Positions 44,183 to 52,469 of a stretch of 64,000 nucleotides of DNA are shown one piece after another. A program made the translations under genes and the position numbers. The stretch is from Streptomyces pseudovenezuelae. Its GTDB lineage: Bacteria > Actinomycetota > Actinomycetes > Streptomycetales > Streptomycetaceae. Under the pieces are notes generated by a model. The model did no database searches. It was not told where the DNA came from and worked only from the letters and a program-made list of their open reading frames with translations. The stretch is from NCBI RefSeq assembly GCF_001513955.1, contig NZ_KQ948153.1:89232-153231 (forward strand), in the 5' to 3' direction. Every line of letters begins with the position of its first letter. The stretch's first letter is position 1.

Positions 44183-44860
44183 TCAGCCCGGCGCCACCGC
44201 GCGGCCGGTCTGGGGCGAGATCATGCCGGAGCACAGCCCCTTGGCCGCCAGTGTCTGCGCGATGCGCGGGATCGCCGCGCGGGTGTTGGCCGGCCAGTCG
44301 TGCATGAGGATGACCTGCCCGTTGGTGAGCCGGCCGACCGCCGCGACGATCGCGTCGGTACTGGCGTTGTTCCAGTCCTGCGAGTCGACCTGCCACAGGA
44401 CCTCGGTGAGCCCGTACTTGGCCTCCACGGCCTTCACGGTCGCGTTGGTCTCACCGTACGGCGGCCGGAACAGCCTCGGTGTGCCACCACCGGCGTTGGC
44501 GATCGCCTGCTGGGTGCGGGAGATCTCCGAGTCGACGGTCGCCTGGCTCTGCTGGGTCAGATGCGGGTGCGTGTAGCTGTGGTTGCCGACCCACATCCCG
44601 GCGCTGACCTGGGCCCTGACGAGCGCCGGGTTGGCGGCGGCGTACTGGCCCTCGTTGAACATGGTGGCCCGGAGGCCGTACTGCTTAAGGGAGTTGAGCA
44701 GGGTGGTGGTGCCGCTGCCCGGGCCGTCGTCGAAGGTGAGGCCGACGTATCCGGAGCAGGCGGCGGCCTGCGCGGGGGCAGCGGCGGCGGGGACGGTGAG
44801 GGTACCGGCGGCGGCCAGCGCGGCGGCGGCCAGTAACGGCAGGTGCGCCCGGGCCCCCAT
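44183..44860 (-). CDS. polysaccharide deacetylase (CE4; likely acetylxylan esterase)
   Basis: 225 residues with a Sec signal peptide (about residues 1-33). The NodB domain has LTFDDGPGSG (Asp44/45), GNHSYTHPHL (metal His residues), FRPPYGETN and VILMHDWPA. Its ATG overlaps the stop of the xylanase gene (TGATG), so both are one transcript. The pairing with GH11 xylanase suggests it removes acetyl groups from xylan, as in known axe/xln pairs of S. lividans. No carbohydrate-binding module. Confidence 0.87.
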   Translation of the reverse strand: MGARAHLPLLAAAALAAAGTLTVPAAAAPAQAAACSGYVGLTFDDGPGSGTTTLLNSLKQYGLRATMFNEGQYAAANPALVRAQVSAGMWVGNHSYTHPHLTQQSQATVDSEISRTQQAIANAGGGTPRLFRPPYGETNATVKAVEAKYGLTEVLWQVDSQDWNNASTDAIVAAVGRLTNGQVILMHDWPANTRAAIPRIAQTLAAKGLCSGMISPQTGRAVAPG

Positions 44861-45531
44861 CACGCCACCGTGATGTTGGAGCTGCCGCTGCTCTGGTAAC
44901 CCTCCGTCGCGAGGATCATGTAGTACTTGAAGCTGCCCATCGGCATGCCGGCCCGGGCCCACGCGTCGAAGTGGTTGCCGGTGGTGATGGCACCGCCGGT
45001 CCGCCTCGACTGGCGGACGCTCCAGTACTGGTTGAAGGTCTTGGTGCCTTCCACGGACGGGGCGTTGTAGCGGGTGGTCTGGTAGATGTCGTACGTCCCG
45101 CCGTCGCTGGTGACGGTGCCCTTGTACGTGCCGGTGGGCCGGTAGGTGCCCCAGTTGTCGACGATGTAGTACTCGACGAGCGGGTTCGAGGTCCAGCCGT
45201 AGAGGGCCAGGTAGGCGTTGCCGGACGGGTTGAAGCTGCCGGAGTAGCTCACGGTCCTGCGGGAGCCGTTGCTCCAGCCCTTGCCAGCCACGAAGTTGCC
45301 GGTGTTGCGCCAGGAAGTGCTGTAGTTCCCGCCGGAGTTCAGGGTCATGGAGACCGTGCCCTGGGCGTCCGTCCAGAACGAGTAGTAGTAGCCGTTGTTG
45401 GTCCCGGTCTGGTTCGTGGTGATGACCGTGGCCGCCTCGGCGGTGCCGGGCAGGGCCAGGGTGGCTCCGGTGGCGAGCAGGAGGCCGCAGACACTGCGGC
45501 GCGTCGGGTGGTGTGCGGGTGTCTGAGTCAT
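44860..45531 (-). CDS. GH11 endo-1,4-beta-xylanase, Tat-exported
   Basis: 223 residues. The signal peptide has a twin-arginine (TRRSVCGLLLATG, residues 10-22) and AEA cleavage site near 33. The mature jelly-roll carries nucleophile Glu120 (NPLVEYYIVDNWG) and acid/base Glu210 (LATEGYQSSGSS). No binding module, as in XlnC of S. lividans, also Tat-dependent. First gene of the operon with the CE4 deacetylase. Three CGAA-type inverted repeats lie upstream. Confidence 0.93.
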   Translation of the reverse strand: MTQTPAHHPTRRSVCGLLLATGATLALPGTAEAATVITTNQTGTNNGYYYSFWTDAQGTVSMTLNSGGNYSTSWRNTGNFVAGKGWSNGSRRTVSYSGSFNPSGNAYLALYGWTSNPLVEYYIVDNWGTYRPTGTYKGTVTSDGGTYDIYQTTRYNAPSVEGTKTFNQYWSVRQSRRTGGAITTGNHFDAWARAGMPMGSFKYYMILATEGYQSSGSSNITVA

Positions 45532-45581
45532 GCCCCACAGTTTTGGTCTGACCCTGTCAAGCGTCAACAGTTTCGGCAGAT

Positions 45582-45599
45582 GTTTCGAATGCTTCGAGA
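45582..45599. promoter_or_regulatory. xylanase operator box 1 (TTTCGAA/CTTCGAG)
   Basis: TTTCGAATGCTTCGAG, an imperfect inverted repeat 50 bases upstream of the xylanase ATG and related to the 45674 box. CGAA-containing inverted repeats are known upstream of Streptomyces xylanase genes as sites of negative control. Confidence 0.5.
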
Positions 45600-45621
45600 T
45601 CCCTCTCACCTGAGGAAATCG

Positions 45622-45635
45622 CCGAAATCTTTCGG
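45622..45635. promoter_or_regulatory. xylanase operator box 2 (CCGAAA-TC-TTTCGG)
   Basis: Perfect 6-bp arms with a 2-base spacer, about 90 bases upstream of the xylanase gene. Best match to the CGAAA/TTTCG pattern. Confidence 0.6.
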
Positions 45636-45673
45636 AAGATCACGGAGCGGGAAGATCGAAAATGCGAGACCTG

Positions 45674-45690
45674 CTTCGAATGTTTCGAAG
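45674..45690. promoter_or_regulatory. xylanase operator box 3 (CTTCGAA-TGT-TTCGAAG)
   Basis: Perfect 7-bp arms around three bases, about 145 bases upstream of the xylanase gene. Three boxes in 120 bases suggest cooperative or looped repression by a LacI-type sugar regulator, inferred. Confidence 0.6.
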
Positions 45691-45849
45691 ATTTTCCGGA
45701 GTCTGTGCGGGACCGGTGGTTCCTGCTCGGGAAGGGGGGCGCGTCCGGCGGGGGCGGGCCGCGATGCGGTGCCCGGCGGGGTCAGGGACGGCGGGCGAGG
45801 CGGCCAGGACGGCGGGGGAGCCGGCCGGTTCGGCGGGGGACACGGCAAA

Positions 45850-45876
45850 GGCAAGGAGGTCACACCACTCCTTGCC
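45850..45876. promoter_or_regulatory. 9-bp inverted repeat upstream of helR
   Basis: GGCAAGGAG and CTCCTTGCC, perfect arms 9 bases apart, just upstream of a TATAG-like -10 (45887) and the RAE-like element. May be a second control site or a terminator facing the leftward genes. Confidence 0.45.
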
Positions 45877-45891
45877 ACTCTCAACGTATAG

Positions 45892-45925
45892 CGCACCGGG
45901 GGGCTTGCGGCAAGGCCCCGGTGCG
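45892..45925. promoter_or_regulatory. rifamycin-associated element (RAE)-like inverted repeat
   Basis: The core GGGGCTTGCGGCAAGGCCCC (45900-45919) matches the published rifamycin-associated element, found upstream of rifamycin-inducible resistance genes in actinomycetes. Outer arms CGCACCGGGG/CCCCGGTGCG extend the symmetry to 34 bp. It precedes helR, a gene known to be under RAE control in Streptomyces. Confidence 0.85.
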
Positions 45926-45977
45926 GGCGCACACTTACCCGCCTGGGCCGGAAGTCGACAGAAATGAGGGATACATC

Positions 45978-46109
45978 GTGTCCGTGCTGTTCTGTCCATG
46001 TACCGCCCCTCCCGACGACCGCGTCCACGGCGGTGCCTGCCGAGGGGACTCGTGTACGGGCGGGTCGCACCGTGCTGCGAAACTGCTGACCTCACATCGG
46101 AGCTGCTGA
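45978..46109 (+). CDS. cysteine-rich leader peptide upstream of helR
   Basis: 43-codon ORF with a GAGGG ribosome-binding site 7 bases before its GTG. The product starts MSVLFCPCTAPPDD and has five Cys. Its stop ends one base before the TTG start of helR, so translation of helR may depend on ribosomes finishing this ORF. No homologue is recognised. It could be an attenuating or coupling leader; it could also be a chance reading. Confidence 0.4.
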   Translation: MSVLFCPCTAPPDDRVHGGACRGDSCTGGSHRAAKLLTSHRSC

Positions 46110-46110
46110 C

Positions 46111-48276
46111 TTGAATTCCCTGCCCACCCGCGTGTTCGACCTTCCCGAGCGCCTTGCCGCCAAGGCCGACCCGTCGCTGATCACCGCCGACGAGGAGCAC
46201 TTCGCGGCCATCGCGCAGTGCCTGGAACAGACGATCGCCGAACTGTCCGACACCCTCGCCGCCACCCTCCGGGCGCCCGGGGGCATCGGCCAGGAAGCCA
46301 TGGACCGGGACACGGAGGTCCACCGCCTCGGCGCCCGGCTGCGCACCCTGCGCCGCTTCGGCCTGGACCTGTGCCTCGGACACATGGTCGGCGCGGACGA
46401 CGCCGAGCCCGTGTACGTCGGACGGCTCGGCCTCACCGACAGCGAGGGCCGCAGGCTGCTCGTCGACTGGCGCTCCCCCGCGGCCGAGCCGTTCTTCGGG
46501 GCCACCCACGCCAACCCCATGGGGCTGGCCAGCCGTCGCAGGTACCGCTGGACGAACGGCCGGATCAGCGACTACTGGGACGAGGTGTTCGCCCCGGACG
46601 GGTTCGCCGGGCACCACGCCTCCCTCGACGACCAGTCCGCCTTCATCGCCAGCCTCGGCAGCGACCGCTCGGAGCGGATGCGGGACGTCCTCGGCACCAT
46701 CCAGGCCGACCAGGACGCCATCATCCGCGCGGGCTCCCGCGGCGCGCTCGTCGTCGACGGCGGACCCGGCACCGGCAAGACCGTCGTCGCCCTGCACCGC
46801 TCCGCCTACCTCCTGCACTCCGACCCGCGCCTCGGGCACCGCCGCGGCGGTGTGCTGTTCGTCGGCCCGCACCGGCCCTACCTGGCCTACGTCTCCGATG
46901 TCCTGCCCAGCCTCGGCGAGGAGGGCGTGCAGACCTGCATCCTGCGGGACCTCGTGGCCGAGGGCGCCACGGCGGGGGCCGAGACCGACCCGGAGGTGGC
47001 CCGCCTGAAGTCGTCGGCGGACCTGGTCCGTGCGATCGAGAAGGCCGTACGGTTCTACGAGGAGCCGCCCACCGAGGGCATGACCGTGACCACCCACTGG
47101 TCCGACATCCCGCTGACCGCCGCCGACTGGGCCGAGGCGTTCGACGCGGCGGAGGGCGCCCCGCACAACGACGCGCGCGACCAGGTCTGGAACGAGCTGC
47201 TCACGATCCTGGTCGACCGGCACGAGGGCGATGCCCCGGAGGCGCTGCTGCGCAAGTCCCTGCGCCAGAACCGGGAGCTGCTCACCGCCTTCAACCGCGC
47301 GTGGCCGCTGCTGGAGGCGGCCGACCTGGTCTCGGACCTGTGGACGGTCCCGGCCTATCTGCGGATGTGCGCCCCCTGGCTGGACCGCGACGAGGTACGG
47401 GCCCTGCAGCGCGCGGACGGCCAGGCCTGGACCGTGTCCGACCTGCCCCTCCTGGACGCGGCCCGGCAGCGGCTCGGCGACCCGGAGATCTCCCGCCGCA
47501 GGCGCCGCAACGAGGCCACCGTCGCCGCCGAACGCGAGCGCATGGCCACGGTCGTGGACAACCTGAGCGCGGTCGCCGACGACGAGTACGGCATGGGTCT
47601 GGTGACGATGCTGCGCGGCGAGGACTTCCACCACGCCCTGGTCGACGAGTCGGCCCTGCACATCGCCGACCCGGACCTGCTGGCCGGCCCGTTCGCCCAC
47701 GTCGTCGTGGACGAGGCCCAGGAACTGACCGACGCGGAGTGGCAGATGCTGCTGCTGCGCTGCCCGTCCCGCAGCTTCACCATCGTCGGCGACCGCGCCC
47801 AGGCCAGGCACGGCTTCACCGAGTCCTGGCAGGAGAGGCTGGAGCGGGTGGGCCTCGACCGTGTGGAGATGGCCTCCCTGAGCATCAACTACCGCACCCC
47901 GGAAGAGATCATGAAGGAGGCCGAGCCGGTCATCCGCACGGCCCTCCCGGACGCCAACGTCCCCACGTCGATCCGCAGCACCGGCACCCCGGTCGGCTAC
48001 GGCTCGGTGTCGGAACTGACCGCACTGCTGGACACCTGGCTCGGCACCCACCCCGAGGGCATCGCCTGTGTCATCGGCGCCCCCGGCTTCGAGCCTGCTC
48101 CCCGGGTCCGCTCCCTGACCCCGGCACTCTCCAAGGGCCTGGAGTTCGACCTGGTGATCCTCGTGGATCCGCAGAACTTCGGCGAGGGCGTCGAGGGGGC
48201 GGTGGACCGGTACGTGGCGATGACCAGGGCGACCCAACGGCTGGTGATCCTGACGAGCGGCGAGGTGAGGGGCTGA
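46111..48276 (+). CDS. helR: RNA polymerase recycling motor ATPase HelR
   Basis: 721-residue UvrD/HelD-like ATPase. Walker A GGPGTGKT is at about residues 216-223, Walker B is VVVDEAQELTDAEW, and SINYRTPEEI and VAMTRATQRLVIL are SF1 motifs IV-VI. HelR displaces rifamycins from RNA polymerase and recycles stalled enzyme, giving rifamycin tolerance. The RAE-like element upstream supports the assignment to the HelR rather than the general HelD group. TTG start with GGAG upstream. Single gene apart from the leader ORF. Confidence 0.9.
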   Translation: MNSLPTRVFDLPERLAAKADPSLITADEEHFAAIAQCLEQTIAELSDTLAATLRAPGGIGQEAMDRDTEVHRLGARLRTLRRFGLDLCLGHMVGADDAEPVYVGRLGLTDSEGRRLLVDWRSPAAEPFFGATHANPMGLASRRRYRWTNGRISDYWDEVFAPDGFAGHHASLDDQSAFIASLGSDRSERMRDVLGTIQADQDAIIRAGSRGALVVDGGPGTGKTVVALHRSAYLLHSDPRLGHRRGGVLFVGPHRPYLAYVSDVLPSLGEEGVQTCILRDLVAEGATAGAETDPEVARLKSSADLVRAIEKAVRFYEEPPTEGMTVTTHWSDIPLTAADWAEAFDAAEGAPHNDARDQVWNELLTILVDRHEGDAPEALLRKSLRQNRELLTAFNRAWPLLEAADLVSDLWTVPAYLRMCAPWLDRDEVRALQRADGQAWTVSDLPLLDAARQRLGDPEISRRRRRNEATVAAERERMATVVDNLSAVADDEYGMGLVTMLRGEDFHHALVDESALHIADPDLLAGPFAHVVVDEAQELTDAEWQMLLLRCPSRSFTIVGDRAQARHGFTESWQERLERVGLDRVEMASLSINYRTPEEIMKEAEPVIRTALPDANVPTSIRSTGTPVGYGSVSELTALLDTWLGTHPEGIACVIGAPGFEPAPRVRSLTPALSKGLEFDLVILVDPQNFGEGVEGAVDRYVAMTRATQRLVILTSGEVRG

Positions 48277-48306
48277 TGATCGGCGAGGCGGGGGGCTCAC
48301 GGCCGG

Positions 48307-49551
48307 TCACAGCCGTTGGATGACCTCCGGGACCAGCGCGACGACGGCGGGCACCAGCAGGTAGAGGGTGAGTCCGGTGATGGCCTTGCGGGTGGCGACG
48401 GGCAGCACCGGTACCGACCACACCTGGGCTGTCGCCGCGTCACGGTCGGCGGAGGAGAGAGCGGTCGGCTGCAGCGATCTGACGTAGGACTTCTTGACGG
48501 CCAGCGCGGAGTGGTAGCCGATCGAGGAGGGATAGATGATCACGACCGTGTCGACCACCATCACTCCCACCACCACGAAGAGCATCCACGGCGAGGCCGG
48601 CAGCCAGACCAGGGAGAGGGACAGCAGACCGACCATGTGGGCCAGGGCGGAACCGTAGGTCCACAGCATGAACTGGCGCAGCGTGCGCAGCCCGCGGAAC
48701 CCGTCGCTGTCGAAGGTCATGTTCGGCGTCACCCCGAAGCCCAGCGCCGCGGACCGCTTCAGATAGACCGTGAAGATCACGCCCATGGCCAGCTGCTTGG
48801 TCAGGAAGTAGAAGGCGTACGTCCCCGACGCGCACAGGGCCAGAGCCAGCTCCGGATGGGTGTGCAGGTTGGCCCACCAGCCGGCGTACACCTCCGACCG
48901 CCAGACCCGGTCCGGGAGCAGGGTGGAGTTCCAGGTCTCCATGAGGCCGTACTCGTTGACGAAGGCGAACAGCAGGACCGTGCCCACCGCGACGACCGTC
49001 ATGATGGCCACGGAGACGCCCCGGCGGCCGAGCGTGGTGAACGACCGGTTGGTCCTGGCGACCAGCCGGTTGTGCTGCGCTATCCGCTGGCCGGACAGCC
49101 GCACCGCGCCGCCGTTGCGCTCGTTCATCGGCACGAAGTCGGCGATGGCCCGGACCTGCTGGCAGTAGAAGATGGGGGTGACGAACACGACGGCGAGCAC
49201 GATCAGCCCGGCGGGGTCCTGGAGCAGGGCCAGGCTCACGGCACTGGGCCGCGCATGGTCCGAGAACAGATAGCCGAGGGCCGGCCGCGTCTGTCCGTCC
49301 ATGGGCCCCACGAGCACACCACCGGCCTCGGCCATCGCCAGCAGCGTCATGGAGGCGAACAGGCTGACCAGCAGGAACCTCGTCTTGGCCGTCAGCGGCG
49401 AGTACCAGAGCCGGACCAGCAGCCGGGCCGCACCCCGTAACGGCAGCGGCACCCTGCGCAGCAGCCTCATCACAGGACGGATCCCCACCGGCCTGGGCAC
49501 CCGGAAAACGGCACCGATCAGCTGTGGCTGCAAGGGTTCGAGCTGCGCCAT
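48307..49551 (-). CDS. polytopic membrane protein, unknown function
   Basis: 414 residues with about seven or eight membrane segments, a long loop (MNERNGGAVRLSGQRIAQHN) and a conserved-looking VKKSYVRSLQPTALSSAD. I do not recognise the family. ATG at 49551 with GGGGGACGG upstream; the upstream proline-rich reading is not credible. Convergent with helR (30 bases between stops). Confidence 0.65.
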   Translation of the reverse strand: MAQLEPLQPQLIGAVFRVPRPVGIRPVMRLLRRVPLPLRGAARLLVRLWYSPLTAKTRFLLVSLFASMTLLAMAEAGGVLVGPMDGQTRPALGYLFSDHARPSAVSLALLQDPAGLIVLAVVFVTPIFYCQQVRAIADFVPMNERNGGAVRLSGQRIAQHNRLVARTNRSFTTLGRRGVSVAIMTVVAVGTVLLFAFVNEYGLMETWNSTLLPDRVWRSEVYAGWWANLHTHPELALALCASGTYAFYFLTKQLAMGVIFTVYLKRSAALGFGVTPNMTFDSDGFRGLRTLRQFMLWTYGSALAHMVGLLSLSLVWLPASPWMLFVVVGVMVVDTVVIIYPSSIGYHSALAVKKSYVRSLQPTALSSADRDAATAQVWSVPVLPVATRKAITGLTLYLLVPAVVALVPEVIQRL

Positions 49552-50106
49552 CCGTCCCCCGATCGCGACCTCGCACTCCCTGGCTTTATAGCCGGTACGG
49601 CGACGGGCTACCCCTTGGGCGGGGGTCGGAGCGCGGCACGGGCGACGTTGTGGCGCCGGAGGAGGAGGCGGCGGAGGTGAGAGTGCTGCCTGAGCCCCGC
49701 ACGGCTCCACGTCGGGGGACATCCGCCAGAACGGCATCGTCGGCGTGCTTGCCCCTGCAGGCCGGCTGCCTGCCCCGCAGCATGTCTGATCCCCACCGCG
49801 ATCACCTGATCGTCCGTGTGCACGGTGCGGGTCCGGGACAGCGCGGTCCCGCGCCGCTCGGCCGGCCGCCTGGCGGAACGGGAAAGCGAGTCATCCACCC
49901 TCAAGCGCCCTCTGGCCGGGATCGCCGGTCGGCCGAGGTGCGGCCGTGTCAGGCGCCGGTAGCCGACATCGCCGGCCGGTACGGCAGGGGTCCACGGTCT
50001 CCTCATGGCCGGCTGCGGTCGCGGCGCCGGGGGATCGCGCTGATCCTGACAGGGGAGCGCGGTAGCCGGGGCGCCGGTGAGCGCGCTGTACAGGAAGGTG
50101 AGGGCT
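49552..50106. other. non-coding gap
   Basis: No recognisable gene. Several GC-rich open readings exist on both strands but have no family features or ribosome-binding site. It contains the upstream regions of the two flanking divergent genes. Confidence 0.5.
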
Positions 50107-50532
50107 ATGGCAGCAGTGCCGAACGAGACCCGGCGCGGGCACGGGGGGCCGGACAGCAGGCTCAGCGGCCCGTCCCTGTTCGCCGGGTCCGTGATGATGC
50201 TCAGCGGGCCGCTCAGCATTCTCATGGGTGCCTCCGGGATCGCCAGCGACAGCCTGTTCGCCGTGTCCCGGTACGCCTACCGATTCGACCTGACCGCTTG
50301 GGGCTGGATCCACATCCTGGTCGGCCTGGCACTCGTCATCGCCGGCCTGGGCGTCGTGACCAACAAGAGCTGGGGCCGCGGAGCTGGCGCGGCGGCGGCA
50401 GGCGTCAGCCTGATCACCCAGTTCATGTTCGTCCCGTACTACCCACTGTGGGCCATCCCGGTCATGACACTCGACCTGCTGATCATCTTCGCCTTGACGA
50501 GGTTCCACGTCGGCAGCGACAGCGGTTGGTGA
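50107..50532 (+). CDS. small membrane protein (DUF7144-like)
   Basis: 141 residues with four membrane helices. Conserved pieces are FAGSVMMLSGPLSILMGASG, WGWIHILVGLALVIAGLGV and QFMFVPYYPLWAIPVMTLD, typical of the DUF7144 family found widely in Streptomyces. Start ATG at 50107 has GTGAGGG upstream. Function unknown. Confidence 0.8.
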   Translation: MAAVPNETRRGHGGPDSRLSGPSLFAGSVMMLSGPLSILMGASGIASDSLFAVSRYAYRFDLTAWGWIHILVGLALVIAGLGVVTNKSWGRGAGAAAAGVSLITQFMFVPYYPLWAIPVMTLDLLIIFALTRFHVGSDSGW

Positions 50533-50599
50533 CCCACGTCTGGCCACCGCCGGTGCCCTACGTCGTCGTGCAGCACCGCACATCGTCCGACCCACCGTG

Positions 50600-50950
50600 A
50601 CCGGGGGAAGATGTCGAAGTCCTCGACATGCGCACGCGTCAGCTTGTCGGTACCCAGCAACGCAAGCGCCTCGTCAGCCGTCACGGGATCCACGGTGTTG
50701 TAGTCCGGGGTGTGGTCAGACCTCACGACGCGGAAGACGTCCGGGACGAGTGGGTGCCGGCCTCTTGGACCAACTCGTCCTCCCACAGTTCCTCCAAGGA
50801 CTGCGGCCGCGACTCCCGCTCCTCAACCGGTCGCCAGTCGCCGCCGTTGACCCAGTAGTAGTCCCCGGCTTCGAACACCTCGCGCCGCAGCTGCTGAAGC
50901 GCGGCGTTCAGGTCCTCCTGGTACGGCACGTAGTGGTTGTTGTGCGCCCT
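50600..50950 (-). pseudogene. frameshifted hypothetical gene
   Basis: On the minus strand HNNHYVPYQEDLNAALQQLR and EELWEDELVQEAGTH are followed, in another frame, by PDVFRVVRSDHTPDYNTV and DEALALLGTDKLTRAHVEDF. The pieces line up as one protein of a common Streptomyces hypothetical family split by a frameshift near 50760; the C-terminal end is also lost. A sequencing error cannot be excluded. Confidence 0.6.
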
Positions 50951-51022
50951 ATCTGCTGCGTCTGTGTCGCGCGGCCGATTGTCGGTGGCTGTCCGTACGC
51001 CGGCCACCGACACAACGCACGG

Positions 51023-51190
51023 TCACTTCCGGCGACGCCTGCCGGCACGCTTCTTGAGTTCGGCCTGGCCGCGCTTCGTCCAGTCACCCTGGTGCAGGTA
51101 GCAACGAGCCGTGCCCTTCAGCGTCTTGTTCTGACACCGACCTCCAGCAGCCGTCGGCCAACCGCACTTCCCCTGCTTCCACTCACCCAC
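51023..51190 (-). CDS. 55-residue zinc-binding-like protein
   Basis: Small ORF with a strong GGGAGGGGG site before its GTG. The sequence has KCGWPTAAGGRCQN and ARCYLHQGDW, i.e. Cys-x10-Cys-x10-Cys-x2-His, plus a basic Lys/Arg tail. This is the pattern of DUF5763-like small zinc proteins. It lies upstream of the frameshifted gene on the same strand. Function unknown; nucleic-acid binding is possible. Confidence 0.65.
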   Translation of the reverse strand: MGEWKQGKCGWPTAAGGRCQNKTLKGTARCYLHQGDWTKRGQAELKKRAGRRRRK

Positions 51191-51545
51191 GGTGTGTCCC
51201 CCTCCCGCTGGTTCACCTCGTGTCCGGGCCCCCAGCGTCTGGCACGCAGCGGATGCCGAGCAGGGCGCGCAGCCGGCGGAGTCAAGGGATGCGGGTGCAC
51301 GCGGTCCGTACAGCGGGAGCGCAACGTCTGAATCGGTATGGCGAGTTCATAAGATCGCGTATGCGGATGCGGGCTGCCCTGGCGGGACGTGCGTTGCCGG
51401 CGAGATCGCCGCGACGCCCCGCTGTTTCGGTTCCCGAAGTAGCTTCGTCGGTTTCTACGCGGCCGGTGGGACGGTCCGGCACAGTCGTGGGTCGTGTGAG
51501 TCCGATCACCACGAGATGGCCGGCGCGACACCTGCCACAGTGCGT
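51191..51545. other. non-coding gap
   Basis: No gene supported. It includes the ribosome-binding site of the small zinc protein gene (left end) and the promoter region of the membrane protein at 51546. Confidence 0.45.
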
Positions 51546-51812
51546 ATGGATCATGAGCGCATGCATCCTCGGTTAAGCCGCATCGCCGGCACAGCGCTTC
51601 TTCTGCTCGGCATCGCCCTCGTGCTCTGGAGGGTCTTCGGCAGTCCCCAGTACTGGGAGGGCGACATGAGATGGCTTCGTACCGGCCTCATGCTGGGAGC
51701 TCTGGGGACGATCAGTCTGAGCGCACGACTGATCTTCCCCGCCGGCAAGGGCGATGCACCGGATGAGGCGTCCGAGAGTGCCGAGGGAGCAACTGCGGAT
51801 GAGTGGCCATGA
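51546..51812 (+). CDS. small two-helix membrane protein
   Basis: 88 residues with two clear membrane segments (GTALLLLGIALVLWRVFG and LRTGLMLGALGTISLSARL) and an acidic tail. ATG at 51546 or GTG at 51540; no strong ribosome-binding site. Family not recognised. Confidence 0.5.
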   Translation: MDHERMHPRLSRIAGTALLLLGIALVLWRVFGSPQYWEGDMRWLRTGLMLGALGTISLSARLIFPAGKGDAPDEASESAEGATADEWP

Positions 51813-52436
51813 CTCGGTCCCGTTGCCCAGCGCCCTTACTCACCACCACGGGTCCACACTCGGGAACGGCAACCCCTCCACCCCGCGGCGCCGGATGATC
51901 CCAAACAGCTCCGATGCTGGGCAGACCTCCAACGAATCGCCTGGTCGGTCCGCCTACTGCCACTACAAAGAGAGATCTGTTCCGGGCGCGCCTGAACGAC
52001 TTGTGCCCGGACCGGCGCGATCGTCAGCGCGAGGCCCTGGCCCGGTTGGCTCTCGGCCGCTCCGGGCCGCAAGTGTTGCGGCCCGTGGGCGAGCAGTTCT
52101 GCCGAAGCCCGGGCTCTGGTTTGCGTACGACGACAACGGCGCCGTACGACGACAAAACGGCGCCGTTCACCGTCGGTGAGACCGGTGCCCGCCCGTGCCG
52201 TGGGCGTTGCCGGATCAGCCTGTTCCGCGCCCGCGTTCGGCCTCGGCACCTGCAACAGCTACTCGACCAGCCTGCGCACCCCCGGACCGGGTCCCGCACC
52301 AGATCGGACACCTTGCTTTCAGGGCTTTCAGGCCTCGCAGCCTGAGCGGTGCGCGGCTGAGCGGCTGCCATGTCCACCGAGTCCTCGTGCGGTCACCGCC
52401 CCAGTGATCTGTACGACGGCTGTGACGTGTCTCACC
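51813..52436. other. non-coding gap
   Basis: No gene is supported on either strand. Short readings lack family features. The right end carries the promoter region of the ECF sigma factor gene. Confidence 0.45.
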
Positions 52437-52459
52437 GGAACTCGCCCGCGCCGTACGTC
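52437..52459 (+). promoter_or_regulatory. ECF-type promoter for the sigma operon
   Basis: GGAAC (52437-52441) and CGTC (52456-52459), 14 bases apart, fit an ECF -35/-10 pair. The GTG at 52470 would then lie at the transcription start, giving a leaderless mRNA and explaining the missing ribosome-binding site. This suggests autoregulation. Confidence 0.4.
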
Positions 52460-52469
52460 AGTTGAAGAC

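Noticed and set aside
49608..50100. Readings in the 49.6-50.1 kb gap as genes
   Set aside because: No ribosome-binding site, family motif or sensible composition.
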